NCBI GenBank assembly: GCA_021730945.1
Contig: JAKFYH010000003.1
Location: forward strand, 79,178 to 143,177
DNA length: 64,000 nucleotides
Origin: Acidobacteriota bacterium
Lineage (GTDB): Bacteria > Acidobacteriota > Vicinamibacteria > Vicinamibacterales > UBA2999
Direction: 5' to 3'
Below are positions 17,561 through 26,215 of the stretch, piece after piece (position 1 is the stretch's first letter; the number at the start of each line of letters is the position of its first letter). The position numbers and the translations under genes are program-made. Under the pieces are notes generated by a model. That model made no database searches. It was not told the origin of the DNA and saw only the letters and a program-made list of their open reading frames with translations.

Positions 17561-17834
17561 GCTCTGTTCCTTCCCGGAGCCGAGGCTTTGGCCGACCGGC
17601 AACCCCACGGGCCGGCGCCTCCTGCAACTATAGTGACCTTCTAGGTATCGGACCGGTATTCAGGGCCGACAGTCGATATGACAATATACGACACAAACGC
17701 ATTATTTGTCTACCATTGCACGCAACCCGTGGTTTTTTGTCGAACCAGTCATCTTTTCCACGGCTGGAAATGGCCAGGAATCGTCCGGCTCGAACAGGTA
17801 GCATTCTCCTACCGGCTGGTTTCGTAAACGGCAC
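17561..17834. promoter_or_regulatory. Divergent intergenic region between exopolysaccharide and PQQ operons
   Basis: This gene-free 274-bp stretch separates two divergent operons and is markedly AT-richer around 17660-17760 than its surroundings. On the minus strand, TATAGT at 17632-17627 is a good -10 candidate for the exopolysaccharide operon, giving a leader of about 60 nt. For the plus operon the AT-rich block around 17675-17715 is the likely promoter area, but no clear -35/-10 pair stands out. A small hairpin candidate (GGTAG...CTACC) lies near 17795-17812. Confidence 0.45.
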
Positions 17835-20093
17835 GTGAAAGGATCGCGTAAGCCCATCATGCCTTCTGCATTCTTGCCATCTGTCCTGCGCCGAACCGGC
17901 GTTGTTGCCGCGTTGGTGGCTGGGACCATCGCCGTGACCGGTGCAGCCGACTGGCCCGAATGGCGCGGGCCGTCGCGCGACGGCTCGTCCATCGAGACCA
18001 ACCTGCCGGCCTCCTGGTCGCCGGCTGGCGATAATCTGGCCTGGCGGGTGCCGATTGGCAGCCGCTCCGCACCGGTGGCGTTTGGCAATCGCCTCTATCT
18101 CAACACTCCGGGAGGCGACATCGAGCACACCCAGGAACGGTTGGTTGCCCTGGACGCCGAGTCCGGCAAGGTCGTCTGGGAGCGCCGCTTCAGCCTGTAT
18201 TTGAGCGACGTGCCCCAGCATCGCGCGTCCTGGGCCTCGCCGTCGGTGGATCCGGAAACCGGCAACATCTATCTGTTCACGGTGGCGGCGCAATTGGTGT
18301 GCGTGGCGCCGGACGGCAAGGTGTTGTGGGATCGGTCGTTGACCGACGAATACGGCGCGGTGACCACGCATGGCGGCCGTACCACCTCGCCGATCATCGA
18401 AGGCGACAAGGTCATCCTGAACGCACTGGTTCTGGCCTGGGGCGACCTCAACCGCACCGGCAACCGCTATTTCGCCTTCGACAAGAAGACGGGGCAGACG
18501 GTGTGGATCGCTTCGCCACAGACCCGCCACTACGACACCAACTACTCGACGCCGGTCGTCAGCACCATCGACGGCACGCGCACGATGGTGGTGGGTGGCA
18601 CCGACGGCGCCTACCATGCACTCAAGGTCAACACCGGCGAGCCGCTGTGGTCGGTGGAAGTCAGCAAGCGGGCCATCCTCAACAGCCCGCTGGTTCGCGG
18701 CAACACCGCGTATATCACCCACGGCGAAGAGAACATGGACACAACCGAGATGGGCCTGATCGCGGCGGTCGATGCCACCAGGCGCGGGGCGCTGGCCGCC
18801 GACGCGTTCCGGTGGCGCACGCGCGGCTTCCTGCCCACCTTTGCCTCACCGGTGGCCGACGCGGGGCGCTTGTACACCGTGGACAACAGTGCCATCGTCG
18901 GCGCATTCGATCTCAAGACCGGCGCGCGGTTGTGGGAAAAGACCCTGGGCACGCTGCAGAAGGGCTCGCCGGTGCTGGCCGACGGCAAGCTGTATGTCGG
19001 CACCGAGAACGGCAAGTTCTTCATCCTGCGTCCCGGCGCCACCGGTGTCGAGGTGCTCGATGAGGACCTGCTCGGCACGGCGCAGGACCCGGAACCAATC
19101 GTGGCATCGCCGATCGTGGCCGATGGCCGTGTCTACGTGACGAGCATGGACGCGCTCTATGCGATCGGCAAGCGTCGGCCCTCCCCGCCTTCGCGGCCGG
19201 AGGCCGCTTCGGCGAGGTCTCGCCGTAGCTCGCCGGAATCTGCGCGAGCGGAGGCGGAAGCGCCTGCGTGGGTGCAGGTGTTCCCCTACGAGTCGCTGCT
19301 GCTGCCTGGCCAGTCAGTGTCACTCACGGCGCGGCTGTTCGACGCCAGGGGCAATTTCATTCGCGACGAACCCGCCGCCCAGTGGGCCGTCGAACAATTG
19401 ACGGGTGCGGTCGACGCCGTGGGCAGCTACACCGCCGCCAGGTCGGGGTCGACGGCCGGCGTGGTGACGGCCACGGTTGGCGGGCTGAGCGGCCGGGCGC
19501 GGGTGCGCGTGATTGAGCCGCTGCCCTGGAGCTGGGACTTCGACGCCGCGGCCAGCGAGGCGCCGCCGGCCTGGTGGACCAGCGCGCCGGGCAAGGTGTT
19601 CCAGCGCACGGTGGACGGCGTGGGCAAGGTGCTGGTGCGGCCGCGCGACGAAACGGTTGGCCGCCGCGCCAAGGTCTTCTTTGGGCCGCCGACCCTGGCG
19701 GGCTACACGGTGGAGGCCGATATTCGCGGCCGCGAGCAGCGCCGGCAACGCGGTGATGTCGGCCTAATCAACCAACGCTACGGCCTGGTGCTCTTTGGCA
19801 ACGGCCAGAAGCTCGAGTTGCATCCCTGGCAGGCGGCCGACGAGATGACGGTCCGCGTGCCCTTTGCGTGGAACGCCGATACCTGGTATCGCATGAAGTT
19901 GCGCGTCGATCACCTGGCCGACGGCACGGCCCGCGTGCGCGGCAAGGTCTGGCCGGCCGCTGAGACCGAGCCGGCGGCCTGGACGATTGAGAAGGTCGAC
20001 TCGATTCCGCACCGAATGGGCAGCCCCGGCATCTACGCCGATGGGATTTCCGACGTCTATTTTGACAACGTCAAGGTTTACAAGAGCCAATGA
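17835..20093 (+). CDS. Exported PQQ-like beta-propeller protein with C-terminal LamG-like domain
   Basis: This 752-residue exported protein has a signal peptide (hydrophobic core TGVVAALVAGTIAV, then TGAADW). GTG 17835 and ATG 17859 are both possible starts, and neither has a clear ribosome-binding site. Residues about 37-445 form a PQQ-like eight-bladed propeller with recurring blade ends (VALDAESGKVVWERRF, YFAFDKKTGQTVWIA, GAFDLKTGARLWEKTL). A repeat-derived linker follows (about 445-476), then an Ig-like segment (LLPGQSVSLTARLFDARG) and a concanavalin/LamG-like C-terminal domain ending in YFDNVKVYKS. No dehydrogenase signature is seen, so it may be a scaffold or sugar-binding protein rather than an enzyme. 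It is the first of three coupled propeller genes. Confidence 0.85.
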   Translation: MKGSRKPIMPSAFLPSVLRRTGVVAALVAGTIAVTGAADWPEWRGPSRDGSSIETNLPASWSPAGDNLAWRVPIGSRSAPVAFGNRLYLNTPGGDIEHTQERLVALDAESGKVVWERRFSLYLSDVPQHRASWASPSVDPETGNIYLFTVAAQLVCVAPDGKVLWDRSLTDEYGAVTTHGGRTTSPIIEGDKVILNALVLAWGDLNRTGNRYFAFDKKTGQTVWIASPQTRHYDTNYSTPVVSTIDGTRTMVVGGTDGAYHALKVNTGEPLWSVEVSKRAILNSPLVRGNTAYITHGEENMDTTEMGLIAAVDATRRGALAADAFRWRTRGFLPTFASPVADAGRLYTVDNSAIVGAFDLKTGARLWEKTLGTLQKGSPVLADGKLYVGTENGKFFILRPGATGVEVLDEDLLGTAQDPEPIVASPIVADGRVYVTSMDALYAIGKRRPSPPSRPEAASARSRRSSPESARAEAEAPAWVQVFPYESLLLPGQSVSLTARLFDARGNFIRDEPAAQWAVEQLTGAVDAVGSYTAARSGSTAGVVTATVGGLSGRARVRVIEPLPWSWDFDAAASEAPPAWWTSAPGKVFQRTVDGVGKVLVRPRDETVGRRAKVFFGPPTLAGYTVEADIRGREQRRQRGDVGLINQRYGLVLFGNGQKLELHPWQAADEMTVRVPFAWNADTWYRMKLRVDHLADGTARVRGKVWPAAETEPAAWTIEKVDSIPHRMGSPGIYADGISDVYFDNVKVYKSQ
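19165..19262 (+). repeat. Palindromic repeat inserted in a coding linker
   Basis: Inside the first propeller gene, about 98 bp of near-palindromic GC-rich sequence encodes an Arg/Ser/Pro/Ala-rich linker. The core is an imperfect inverted repeat in which CGCCTTCGCGGCC pairs with GGCCGCTTCGGCG across a GGA centre, followed by a second piece rich in CTCGCCG and GCGGAGGCGG. It keeps the frame and sits exactly between two domains, as expected for an inserted intergenic-type repeat. Confidence 0.6.
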
Positions 20094-21511
20094 TGAAATC
20101 CGCGTTCGTTCTGTTTGTGTTCATCGCTGCCACCACCACCGGCCTGTCCGCGGACTGGCCGATGTGGGGCGGTACGCCCAGCCGCAACATGGTGTCGTCG
20201 ATGACCGGCTTGCCGGCCACCTGGGACATCAAGACCGGGAAGAACGTGAAGTGGGTGGTCGAGCTCGGCTCGCAGTCGTACGGCAATCCCACCGTGGGCG
20301 GGGGCGTCGTGCTGATCGGCACCAACAACGAGGCGCTGCGCGATCCCAAGCAGCCCGGGGACCGCGGCGTGCTGATGGCGTTTCGCGAGACCACCGGCGA
20401 GTTCCTGTGGCAGGCGACGTTTGAGAAGCTGGCGTCGGGCCGCGCCAACGACTGGCCGTTCCAGGGCATCGCCAGTTCGCCGCTGATTCTCGATGGCATC
20501 GCCTACTTCACCTCGAATCGCGGCCAGATTATCGCGGCCGACCTGCAGGGTTTCCACGACAAGGAGAACGACGGTCCCTTCAAGGACGAGAAGCTGACCG
20601 GTCCGCACGATCCCGACATTCTTTGGATCTTCGACATGCTCGAGGAGGTCGGGGCGTTCCCGCACAACCTCGCCAACTGTTCGCCGGTGGCCGATGGCGA
20701 CTTGCTCTACTGCAGCACCGGCAACGGCCAGGACGAGAGCCACGTCAACATCCCGTCACCGAAGGCGCCGTCGATCGTCGCCGTCAACCGCCATACCGGG
20801 ACGCTGGTCTGGGAGGACAACTCGGTGGGCGATCGCATCCTGCACGGCCAGTGGTCGACGCCGGCGGTCGGCGACATCGGCGGTGTCCGCCAGGTCGTGC
20901 ACGCGCAGGGCGACGGCTGGGTGCGCGGTTACGAGGCGCAGTCGGGCAAGAAGCTGTGGGAGTTCGACACCAACCCCAAGGACTCGCTGTGGCCGAAGAC
21001 CCGCAACGAAGTGATCAGCACGCCGGTGATCTTCGAGAACGCCGTCTACATTTCGAATGGCCAGGATCCGGAACACGGCGAGGGCGTCGGCCACGCCTAT
21101 GCGATCGACGCGACCAAGCGCGGTGATATCACCGAGTCGGGACGGATGTGGCACTTCGACAAGATCCGGCGCTCGATCTCGACGGCCGCCATCAAGGATG
21201 GGCTGATCTACCTGGCCGACTTCAGCGGCTTCCTGCACTGCCTCGACGTCAAGACCGGCCAGCTCTACTGGACCCACGACATGTTCGCGGCCATCTGGGG
21301 CTCGCCGATCCTGATTGGCGACAAGGTCTACCTCGGCGACGAGGACGGCGATGTCGCGGTGATCGAACATGGCAAGGTGTTCAAGCTGGTGTCGGAGCTG
21401 AACATGGGAAGTTCCGTCTATGCCACGCCGGTGCCGGCCAACGGCACGCTGTTCGTGATGAACCGCAACCAGCTGTACGCGCTGGCTGAAGGGGCGCAGT
21501 TGAAGCAGTGA
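20090..21511 (+). CDS. Exported PQQ-like beta-propeller protein
   Basis: This 473-residue protein has a signal peptide (KSAFVLFVFIAATTTGLSADW) and a full PQQ-like propeller with blades such as LMAFRETTGEFLWQATF, VAVNRHTGTLVWEDN, RGYEAQSGKKLWEFDT and HCLDVKTGQLYWTHDM. The mature N-terminus has DWPMWGGTPSRNM, mirrored in its neighbour (DWPEWRGPSRDGS), which marks the pair as paralogues of the 'outer membrane protein assembly BamB-like/PQQ' superfamily. The start overlaps the upstream stop (ATGATGA) and its own stop overlaps the next GTG. The function is unknown; an extracytoplasmic location is clear. Confidence 0.85.
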   Translation: MMKSAFVLFVFIAATTTGLSADWPMWGGTPSRNMVSSMTGLPATWDIKTGKNVKWVVELGSQSYGNPTVGGGVVLIGTNNEALRDPKQPGDRGVLMAFRETTGEFLWQATFEKLASGRANDWPFQGIASSPLILDGIAYFTSNRGQIIAADLQGFHDKENDGPFKDEKLTGPHDPDILWIFDMLEEVGAFPHNLANCSPVADGDLLYCSTGNGQDESHVNIPSPKAPSIVAVNRHTGTLVWEDNSVGDRILHGQWSTPAVGDIGGVRQVVHAQGDGWVRGYEAQSGKKLWEFDTNPKDSLWPKTRNEVISTPVIFENAVYISNGQDPEHGEGVGHAYAIDATKRGDITESGRMWHFDKIRRSISTAAIKDGLIYLADFSGFLHCLDVKTGQLYWTHDMFAAIWGSPILIGDKVYLGDEDGDVAVIEHGKVFKLVSELNMGSSVYATPVPANGTLFVMNRNQLYALAEGAQLKQ

Positions 21512-22635
21512 AGCGCCGCGACTTCCTGATGGCCTGCGGCGCGCTGGCGGTCTCGCGCCGCCTGCTCGCGCAGGGCCCGGCGCCGGCGGTCTCGCCCGCC
21601 GATCGCTGGGTCCAGTTTCGTGGCACCCCGTCGCTCACCGGCCTGTCGGCCACGACCATCGCCGCCGCGCCGAAGCTGGTGTGGGCCTGGGAGGGCGGCG
21701 AAGCGTTTGATTCGTCCGCCGCGATCGCCGATGGGGTGGCCTATGTCGGCACCGCCACCGGCGAGCTCATCGCGGTGGGGCTGGCGGACGGCAGGCTGCG
21801 GTGGCGCTACAAGGCCGGCGAGGCGATCGGCGAGTCGTCGCCGACCATCGCCAACGGCCGCGTGTTCATCGGCGACCTGATCGGCGTGGTCCACGCGGTG
21901 AATGTCGCCGACGGCACGCCGGCGTGGACGTTCAAGACTCAATCCGAGATCAAGTCATCGCCGGTTGTCGCCGGCGACCTGGTGTTGATGGGCTCGTACG
22001 ACGGCCAGCTGTATGGCCTGAATGCCGCCACCGGCAAGCAGGTGTGGGCCTATCGCACCGAGAACTACGTGCACGGCACTCCCTGCATCGTCAACGGCGT
22101 GGCGCACTTTGCCGGCTGCGACGAGATCTTCCATGCGGTCGACGTCAAGACCGGCAAGGAGCGTCTGAACACGTCGGCCACGGCCTATACCGGTGCGTCG
22201 GTGGCGATGGTCAACGGCGTCGCCTACTTCGGCACCTTCGACAACCAGGTGCTGGCGCTCGACCTGGCGTCACGCAAAGTGCTGTGGCGCTACGAGCACC
22301 CCGATCGCCACTTTCCGTTCTACTCGTCGGCCGCGGTGATCGACGGCACGGTCGTCATCGGCGGGCGCGACCGCATGCTTCACGCACTCGACGCAAAGAC
22401 CGGCGTGGCGCGCTGGACCTATATGACCCGCGCGCGCATCGACTCGTCGCCGGCGATCGCCGGCGGCCGGGCCTACGTCGGTTCCAACGATGGCCGGCTC
22501 TATGCGTTCGACCTGGCCAGCGGCAAGGTGGTGTGGGAGCACGACGAAGGCGCCGCCCTCACCGCGTCGCCGGCGCTGGCCGCCGGCCGCATCGTGATCG
22601 GCTCGACCGAAGGCCGCCTCCTCTGCTTCGCCTAG
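21508..22635 (+). CDS. Exported PQQ-like beta-propeller protein with Tat-like signal
   Basis: This 375-residue protein starts at GTG 21508 in a GTGA overlap. The N-terminus has a twin-arginine pattern (KRRDFLMACGALAVSRRLLAQ), unlike the Sec-type signals of the two preceding propeller genes, which hints that it folds or binds a cofactor before export. It contains about seven short blades of the form AVNVADGTPAWTFKT, YGLNAATGKQVWAYRT and YAFDLASGKVVWEHDE. It is a minimal propeller without extra domains. It closes the three-gene operon and faces the kinase gene across 13 bp. Confidence 0.84.
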   Translation: MKRRDFLMACGALAVSRRLLAQGPAPAVSPADRWVQFRGTPSLTGLSATTIAAAPKLVWAWEGGEAFDSSAAIADGVAYVGTATGELIAVGLADGRLRWRYKAGEAIGESSPTIANGRVFIGDLIGVVHAVNVADGTPAWTFKTQSEIKSSPVVAGDLVLMGSYDGQLYGLNAATGKQVWAYRTENYVHGTPCIVNGVAHFAGCDEIFHAVDVKTGKERLNTSATAYTGASVAMVNGVAYFGTFDNQVLALDLASRKVLWRYEHPDRHFPFYSSAAVIDGTVVIGGRDRMLHALDAKTGVARWTYMTRARIDSSPAIAGGRAYVGSNDGRLYAFDLASGKVVWEHDEGAALTASPALAAGRIVIGSTEGRLLCFA

Positions 22636-22648
22636 CGCCAGCCGTTCG

Positions 22649-25273
22649 TTATCGCCGACGCGCGTCGGTGGGTGGCATCCAGTTCAGGACCGCCGTGAGT
22701 GGCGGCACTTCCTCGCGGGCCACCGTTTCGAGCAGGAAACGCTGTCCATCCCTGGTCACGACGTAGTCGAAGTTGGGAATGGTGTCGGCCGGCGACACTG
22801 GCGCCGCGGAGAACAGCTCGTGCGGCGTGCCCAGGGCAAGCCCTCCGCTGTCGCGCACATCCACCGCCATGATTCCCCGCGCCGATCGATAGAACAGCTC
22901 GGCGCCATCACCGCGCCAGGATGGCTTCACGCCGCCGTTGGACGAGACCCGCGTGCGCTCTCCGCCATCCGGAAACCGCTGCAGGTAGATCTCGGCTCGG
23001 CCGGATTCAGACGATCGATACGCGAGCCACCGGCCGTCGGGGGAGAGACGTCCCTCGAAGCCGCCGCTTACGAGCAGCCTGGGTTCAGCCGATCGGTCGG
23101 CCGCGATGGCGGCCAGGCCCGCCGGTGTCACGCCAAGAATCCACCGGCCGTCAGCCGACCAGTCACAGACGAAGCCGAAGAAGCCCTGAGCGCGCAGCGG
23201 ACTGACCTCGCCGGCCAGCGTCAATTCGAACCCCACGAACCGGCCGGTCTCTGTGGAGTGGAACGCCAGTCGAGTGCCGTCGGGGGCCCACACCGGTTGT
23301 CCGACCGAGTACGGCTTCACCAACAGGGGACGTGCGAGATTGCGTCGCAGGTCGGTGAGCCACAATTCCATCAGGTTGCTATCGAGGTTGAAGTGCTCCG
23401 AGGCCAGCGTGTGGCCGTCCGGAGACAACGAGAGATGGCCAAAGGCGGTGTCGGTCTCGACCACGCCCACTCCACGCCCATTGCGATCGAACCAGGTCAG
23501 GGACTTATTCACGAATGCGTGTCCACTTCGGTAGACCAGCAGCGCCGGTGAAGCGCCGTATGCGCCGTTACGAACGGTCATGCCAATCGCCAGACGCTGG
23601 CCGAGTGCGATCGGTTCGCCGTCGAGGGCGCGCTTGGCGGTATCCAGTCGCTGCGCGAGCAAGGTCGCCCCGCGCACGAAGACGAGCCACCCGGTGCCGT
23701 CTCCGGATTGGGCGAAAGCCGGCGCCGTCTCGTCATCGACCAGCCGCACCGGGGCGGGGCCGTCAACGCTGCCGAGGTAGATGCCGCGGACTTCGGGCCG
23801 CAGACTGCGTTTCATGAAGACGAAATCGCGTCCGCCAGGCAGCCAGCGTGGATACAGGTGGGCGATCTCGCGCGCGCCCTCGATCGAGGTCACTCGCACC
23901 GGCGGGCTGCTGGCGGAGACTCGCGATATCCCTTCGTTGATGTCCCAGTAGAGAAACTCGCCCTTGTCGCTCCACGAGACCGAGTGGCCGCAACCAGGCG
24001 CCTCGACTTCGGTGGTCGTGCCGCGATCGATCGAGATGACCTTCAGCCGGCCGGCCGCGCAGTACACCAGGGCGTTCGAGTTGGCGGACCACGCCGGCTC
24101 CGTTGCATCCTGCGTGCCCTCGACGGCGGCCGCCTCGCCGGTGCGAAGGTCGTGGATCCAGAGGCGCCGGCCTGCGGAGCTGGCGCCGATGAAGGCCACT
24201 CGCGTTCCATCTGGCGATGCCGATGGACTGGGGTCAGTGGGCGCGGTCCCCCAGGTCACGCCTGGTGGCGGCGGAATCACGAACCGCATCGGTCCGGGAG
24301 CCGTGCTGCCGCTGCGTGGCGCCAGCGCCCAGGCGGCCACCGCCATCGCGACGGCTCCCGTGGCCACGCTCCACGCGAGCCAGGAGGAACCGCCGGCGCG
24401 GGCGGCGGGCGTGCTGCCCGTCACCTCACCGGTCGCACCGAGCGCCAGCCGCGCATCGCCGATGTCGCGCAGCCGATGCCGGGCATCCTTAGCCAGGCAT
24501 TGCGCCAGCAGCCAACGCACGTGCGCCGGCGTCGATGCCGGCAGCTGCGACCAGTCGGGCTCACGGCTGAGGACGGCGGTGATCGTGTCCGCAGGGGATG
24601 GGCCGCTGAACGTGCGGCGGCCGGTCAGCATTTCGTGCAGCACACAACCAAACGCCCAGATATCCGTTCGCTTGTCGGCCGCCTGGCCCACGGCCTGCTC
24701 CGGCGACATGTAGCCGGCCGTGCCCAGAATCAGGCCGGGCGTCGACACCGCCGGCACGGTGACGGTGCCGCCGGTCGCCTCGAGTCCACGGTCGTCGATG
24801 GTTTTCGCGAGGCCGAAGTCGAGCACTTTCACGGTACCGTCCGGCCGCACCTTGATGTTGGCCGGCTTCAGGTCGCGATGAATGATCCCCTGCTCGTGGG
24901 CCGCGTCGAGGGCGGCGGCGATCTGTCGCGCGATGGCGAGCGCGTCGGCCACGGGCAGGGCGGCCCGCGCGATTCGTTGCGACAGGTCATCGCCTTCCAC
25001 CAGTTCCATGATGAGCGCCGCTGAACCGCCAGCGTCCTCGAGTCCGTAGATCTGGGCGATGTGGGGATGATTGAGCGCCGCCAGCGTGCGTGCCTCGCGT
25101 GCGAAGCGCGAGCGCCGATCGGCATCGGCCGCAAAGGCCTCGGGCAGAATCTTGATGGCGACGTCGCGGCCGAGTTTCAGGTCGCGCCCGCGGTAGACCT
25201 CGCCCATGCCACCGGCGCCGAGCCGCGCCGTGACCTCGTAAGAGCCGATTCGCGAGCCGACCGCCAGACCCAT
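22649..25273 (-). CDS. Membrane Ser/Thr protein kinase with extracytoplasmic TolB/PD40 propeller
   Basis: This 874-residue PknB-type kinase has Gly-loop LGAGGMGEVYRGRD (residues 18-31), ATP-binding Lys 41, the catalytic loop IHRDLKPANIKV, the DFGLAK metal motif and GTAGYMSPEQAVG at the activation segment. The kinase domain ends near residue 270. One membrane helix (WLAWSVATGAVAMAVAAWAL, about 300-325) leads to a roughly 540-residue beta-propeller of PD40/TolB-like repeats (SPDGTRVAFIGA, SPDGHTLASEH, SADGRWILGV, SPDGRWLAYRSS). All catalytic motifs look intact. This architecture is abundant in Acidobacteriota; the ligand is unknown. Confidence 0.93.
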   Translation of the reverse strand: MGLAVGSRIGSYEVTARLGAGGMGEVYRGRDLKLGRDVAIKILPEAFAADADRRSRFAREARTLAALNHPHIAQIYGLEDAGGSAALIMELVEGDDLSQRIARAALPVADALAIARQIAAALDAAHEQGIIHRDLKPANIKVRPDGTVKVLDFGLAKTIDDRGLEATGGTVTVPAVSTPGLILGTAGYMSPEQAVGQAADKRTDIWAFGCVLHEMLTGRRTFSGPSPADTITAVLSREPDWSQLPASTPAHVRWLLAQCLAKDARHRLRDIGDARLALGATGEVTGSTPAARAGGSSWLAWSVATGAVAMAVAAWALAPRSGSTAPGPMRFVIPPPPGVTWGTAPTDPSPSASPDGTRVAFIGASSAGRRLWIHDLRTGEAAAVEGTQDATEPAWSANSNALVYCAAGRLKVISIDRGTTTEVEAPGCGHSVSWSDKGEFLYWDINEGISRVSASSPPVRVTSIEGAREIAHLYPRWLPGGRDFVFMKRSLRPEVRGIYLGSVDGPAPVRLVDDETAPAFAQSGDGTGWLVFVRGATLLAQRLDTAKRALDGEPIALGQRLAIGMTVRNGAYGASPALLVYRSGHAFVNKSLTWFDRNGRGVGVVETDTAFGHLSLSPDGHTLASEHFNLDSNLMELWLTDLRRNLARPLLVKPYSVGQPVWAPDGTRLAFHSTETGRFVGFELTLAGEVSPLRAQGFFGFVCDWSADGRWILGVTPAGLAAIAADRSAEPRLLVSGGFEGRLSPDGRWLAYRSSESGRAEIYLQRFPDGGERTRVSSNGGVKPSWRGDGAELFYRSARGIMAVDVRDSGGLALGTPHELFSAAPVSPADTIPNFDYVVTRDGQRFLLETVAREEVPPLTAVLNWMPPTDARRR

Positions 25274-25284
25274 GGCCGGCCAGG

Positions 25285-25290
25285 ATTCTA
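25285..25290 (-). promoter_or_regulatory. -10 element 11 bp before the kinase start
   Basis: On the minus strand TAGAAT (25290-25285) lies 11 nt before ATG 25273. The predicted transcript would have a leader of about 5 nt. The element sits in the 24-bp gap after the preceding lipoprotein gene, so the kinase may be transcribed on its own. No convincing -35 box is seen. Confidence 0.4.
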
Positions 25291-25297
25291 CCCCGAG

Positions 25298-26101
25298 CTA
25301 CTTGAACTCGACGCTGATCGACGGGCCGTCGACCTTGATGCCCTTGATGTCCTTCAGGAACGGCTTGATCGCCGAGAGCGACATGTCGCCGCCGAGCTTG
25401 CCCTGCAGCACCTTGAGCTTGGCCTCGTCGGCCAGCAGTGAGTCCAGGTCCATTTCGAGCAGGGTCACCCGCGATCCGGTGACGTATTCGGCGTTGGTCC
25501 TGACGATGGCGCCGGCGACCTGGAGGTCGATGTTGATCTTGAACCCGGCAAACATGCCCTTGAGCATGCCCATCATCATCGGGTTGGTCAGGTCCATGTC
25601 GCCCATCGGGTTTGCGCCGGCGTCGGCCTGGCCGCCGCCGGGCTGATCGATAAACGCGATCGTCAGTGTCGAGGTGCCGCCAGATCTGGTCAGCTTGAAC
25701 TTCACCGGGTCGTCCGATGTCGGCTCCGACGTCCTGCGGCTGTCGCCGCCTCCCATACCCGGACCCTGGTTGACCTGGATCTGGTTGATGTCGTCGAAGG
25801 CGAAGATGGCCTTCGAGCCTTCGAAGCCATTGGCCGCCTTGAAGGGTTCCGCCGACACCAGCCGCACGCCCTTGCCCATGCTGGCCGCAGTGCGCTCCAG
25901 GTCGGCCTGATTGACCCCGCCGCCGGCCACCTGGGTGTTGCCGCCCGGCATCATCCCCTTGATCGCGGCGGTGTTCATCAGCGTGGTCTGTTCGACCGTG
26001 CCGCTGCCGTCGGCGTTCAGCTTGATCAGCGTCGTACTGTTGATACATCCGGCCAGGCCGACCGCGGTAACGAGAGCAAGCAGAGCGCGTAGTGGACGCA
26101 T
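25298..26101 (-). CDS. Hypothetical lipoprotein
   Basis: This 267-residue predicted lipoprotein starts at ATG 26101, supported by GGAGG 8 nt upstream; the frame stays open far beyond that without such a site. The signal peptide ends in a good lipobox (RALLALVTAVGLAGC, Cys about 19), so the protein should be lipid-anchored. The mature part starts with STTLIKLNADGSGTVEQTT, a short beta pattern seen in many acidobacterial hypothetical lipoproteins. A central stretch is rich in Met, Gly and Asn (GANPMGDMDLTNPMMMGMLK). No enzyme motif is recognised. Confidence 0.7.
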   Translation of the reverse strand: MRPLRALLALVTAVGLAGCINSTTLIKLNADGSGTVEQTTLMNTAAIKGMMPGGNTQVAGGGVNQADLERTAASMGKGVRLVSAEPFKAANGFEGSKAIFAFDDINQIQVNQGPGMGGGDSRRTSEPTSDDPVKFKLTRSGGTSTLTIAFIDQPGGGQADAGANPMGDMDLTNPMMMGMLKGMFAGFKINIDLQVAGAIVRTNAEYVTGSRVTLLEMDLDSLLADEAKLKVLQGKLGGDMSLSAIKPFLKDIKGIKVDGPSISVEFK

Positions 26102-26144
26102 TGGGGAATCCTCCGGTAATGGACGGCTCATCATAACAGGACGG

Positions 26145-26200
26145 TTGAACCCTCGTGCTTGAACCCTCGTGCTTGAACCCTCGTGAATTGAACCCCCGTG
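26145..26200 (+). repeat. 14-bp tandem repeat, four copies
   Basis: Two exact units TTGAACCCTCGTGC (26145-26158 and 26159-26172) are followed by two diverging units beginning TTGAACCCTCGTG and TTGAACCCCCGTG. The array fills most of the divergent gap between the lipoprotein and SDR genes. It resembles the 13-bp array at 34690-34767 (TTAACGCCCGTGC-type units). Confidence 0.85.
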
Positions 26201-26204
26201 TCCG

Positions 26205-26210
26205 TATACT
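26205..26210 (+). promoter_or_regulatory. -10 element 5 bp before the SDR start
   Basis: TATACT lies 5 nt before ATG 26216, so a transcript would begin at or just inside the start codon. No Shine-Dalgarno sequence precedes the ATG. The tandem repeat occupies the -35 region, and no good -35 match is seen. Confidence 0.4.
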
Positions 26211-26215
26211 GCCGT

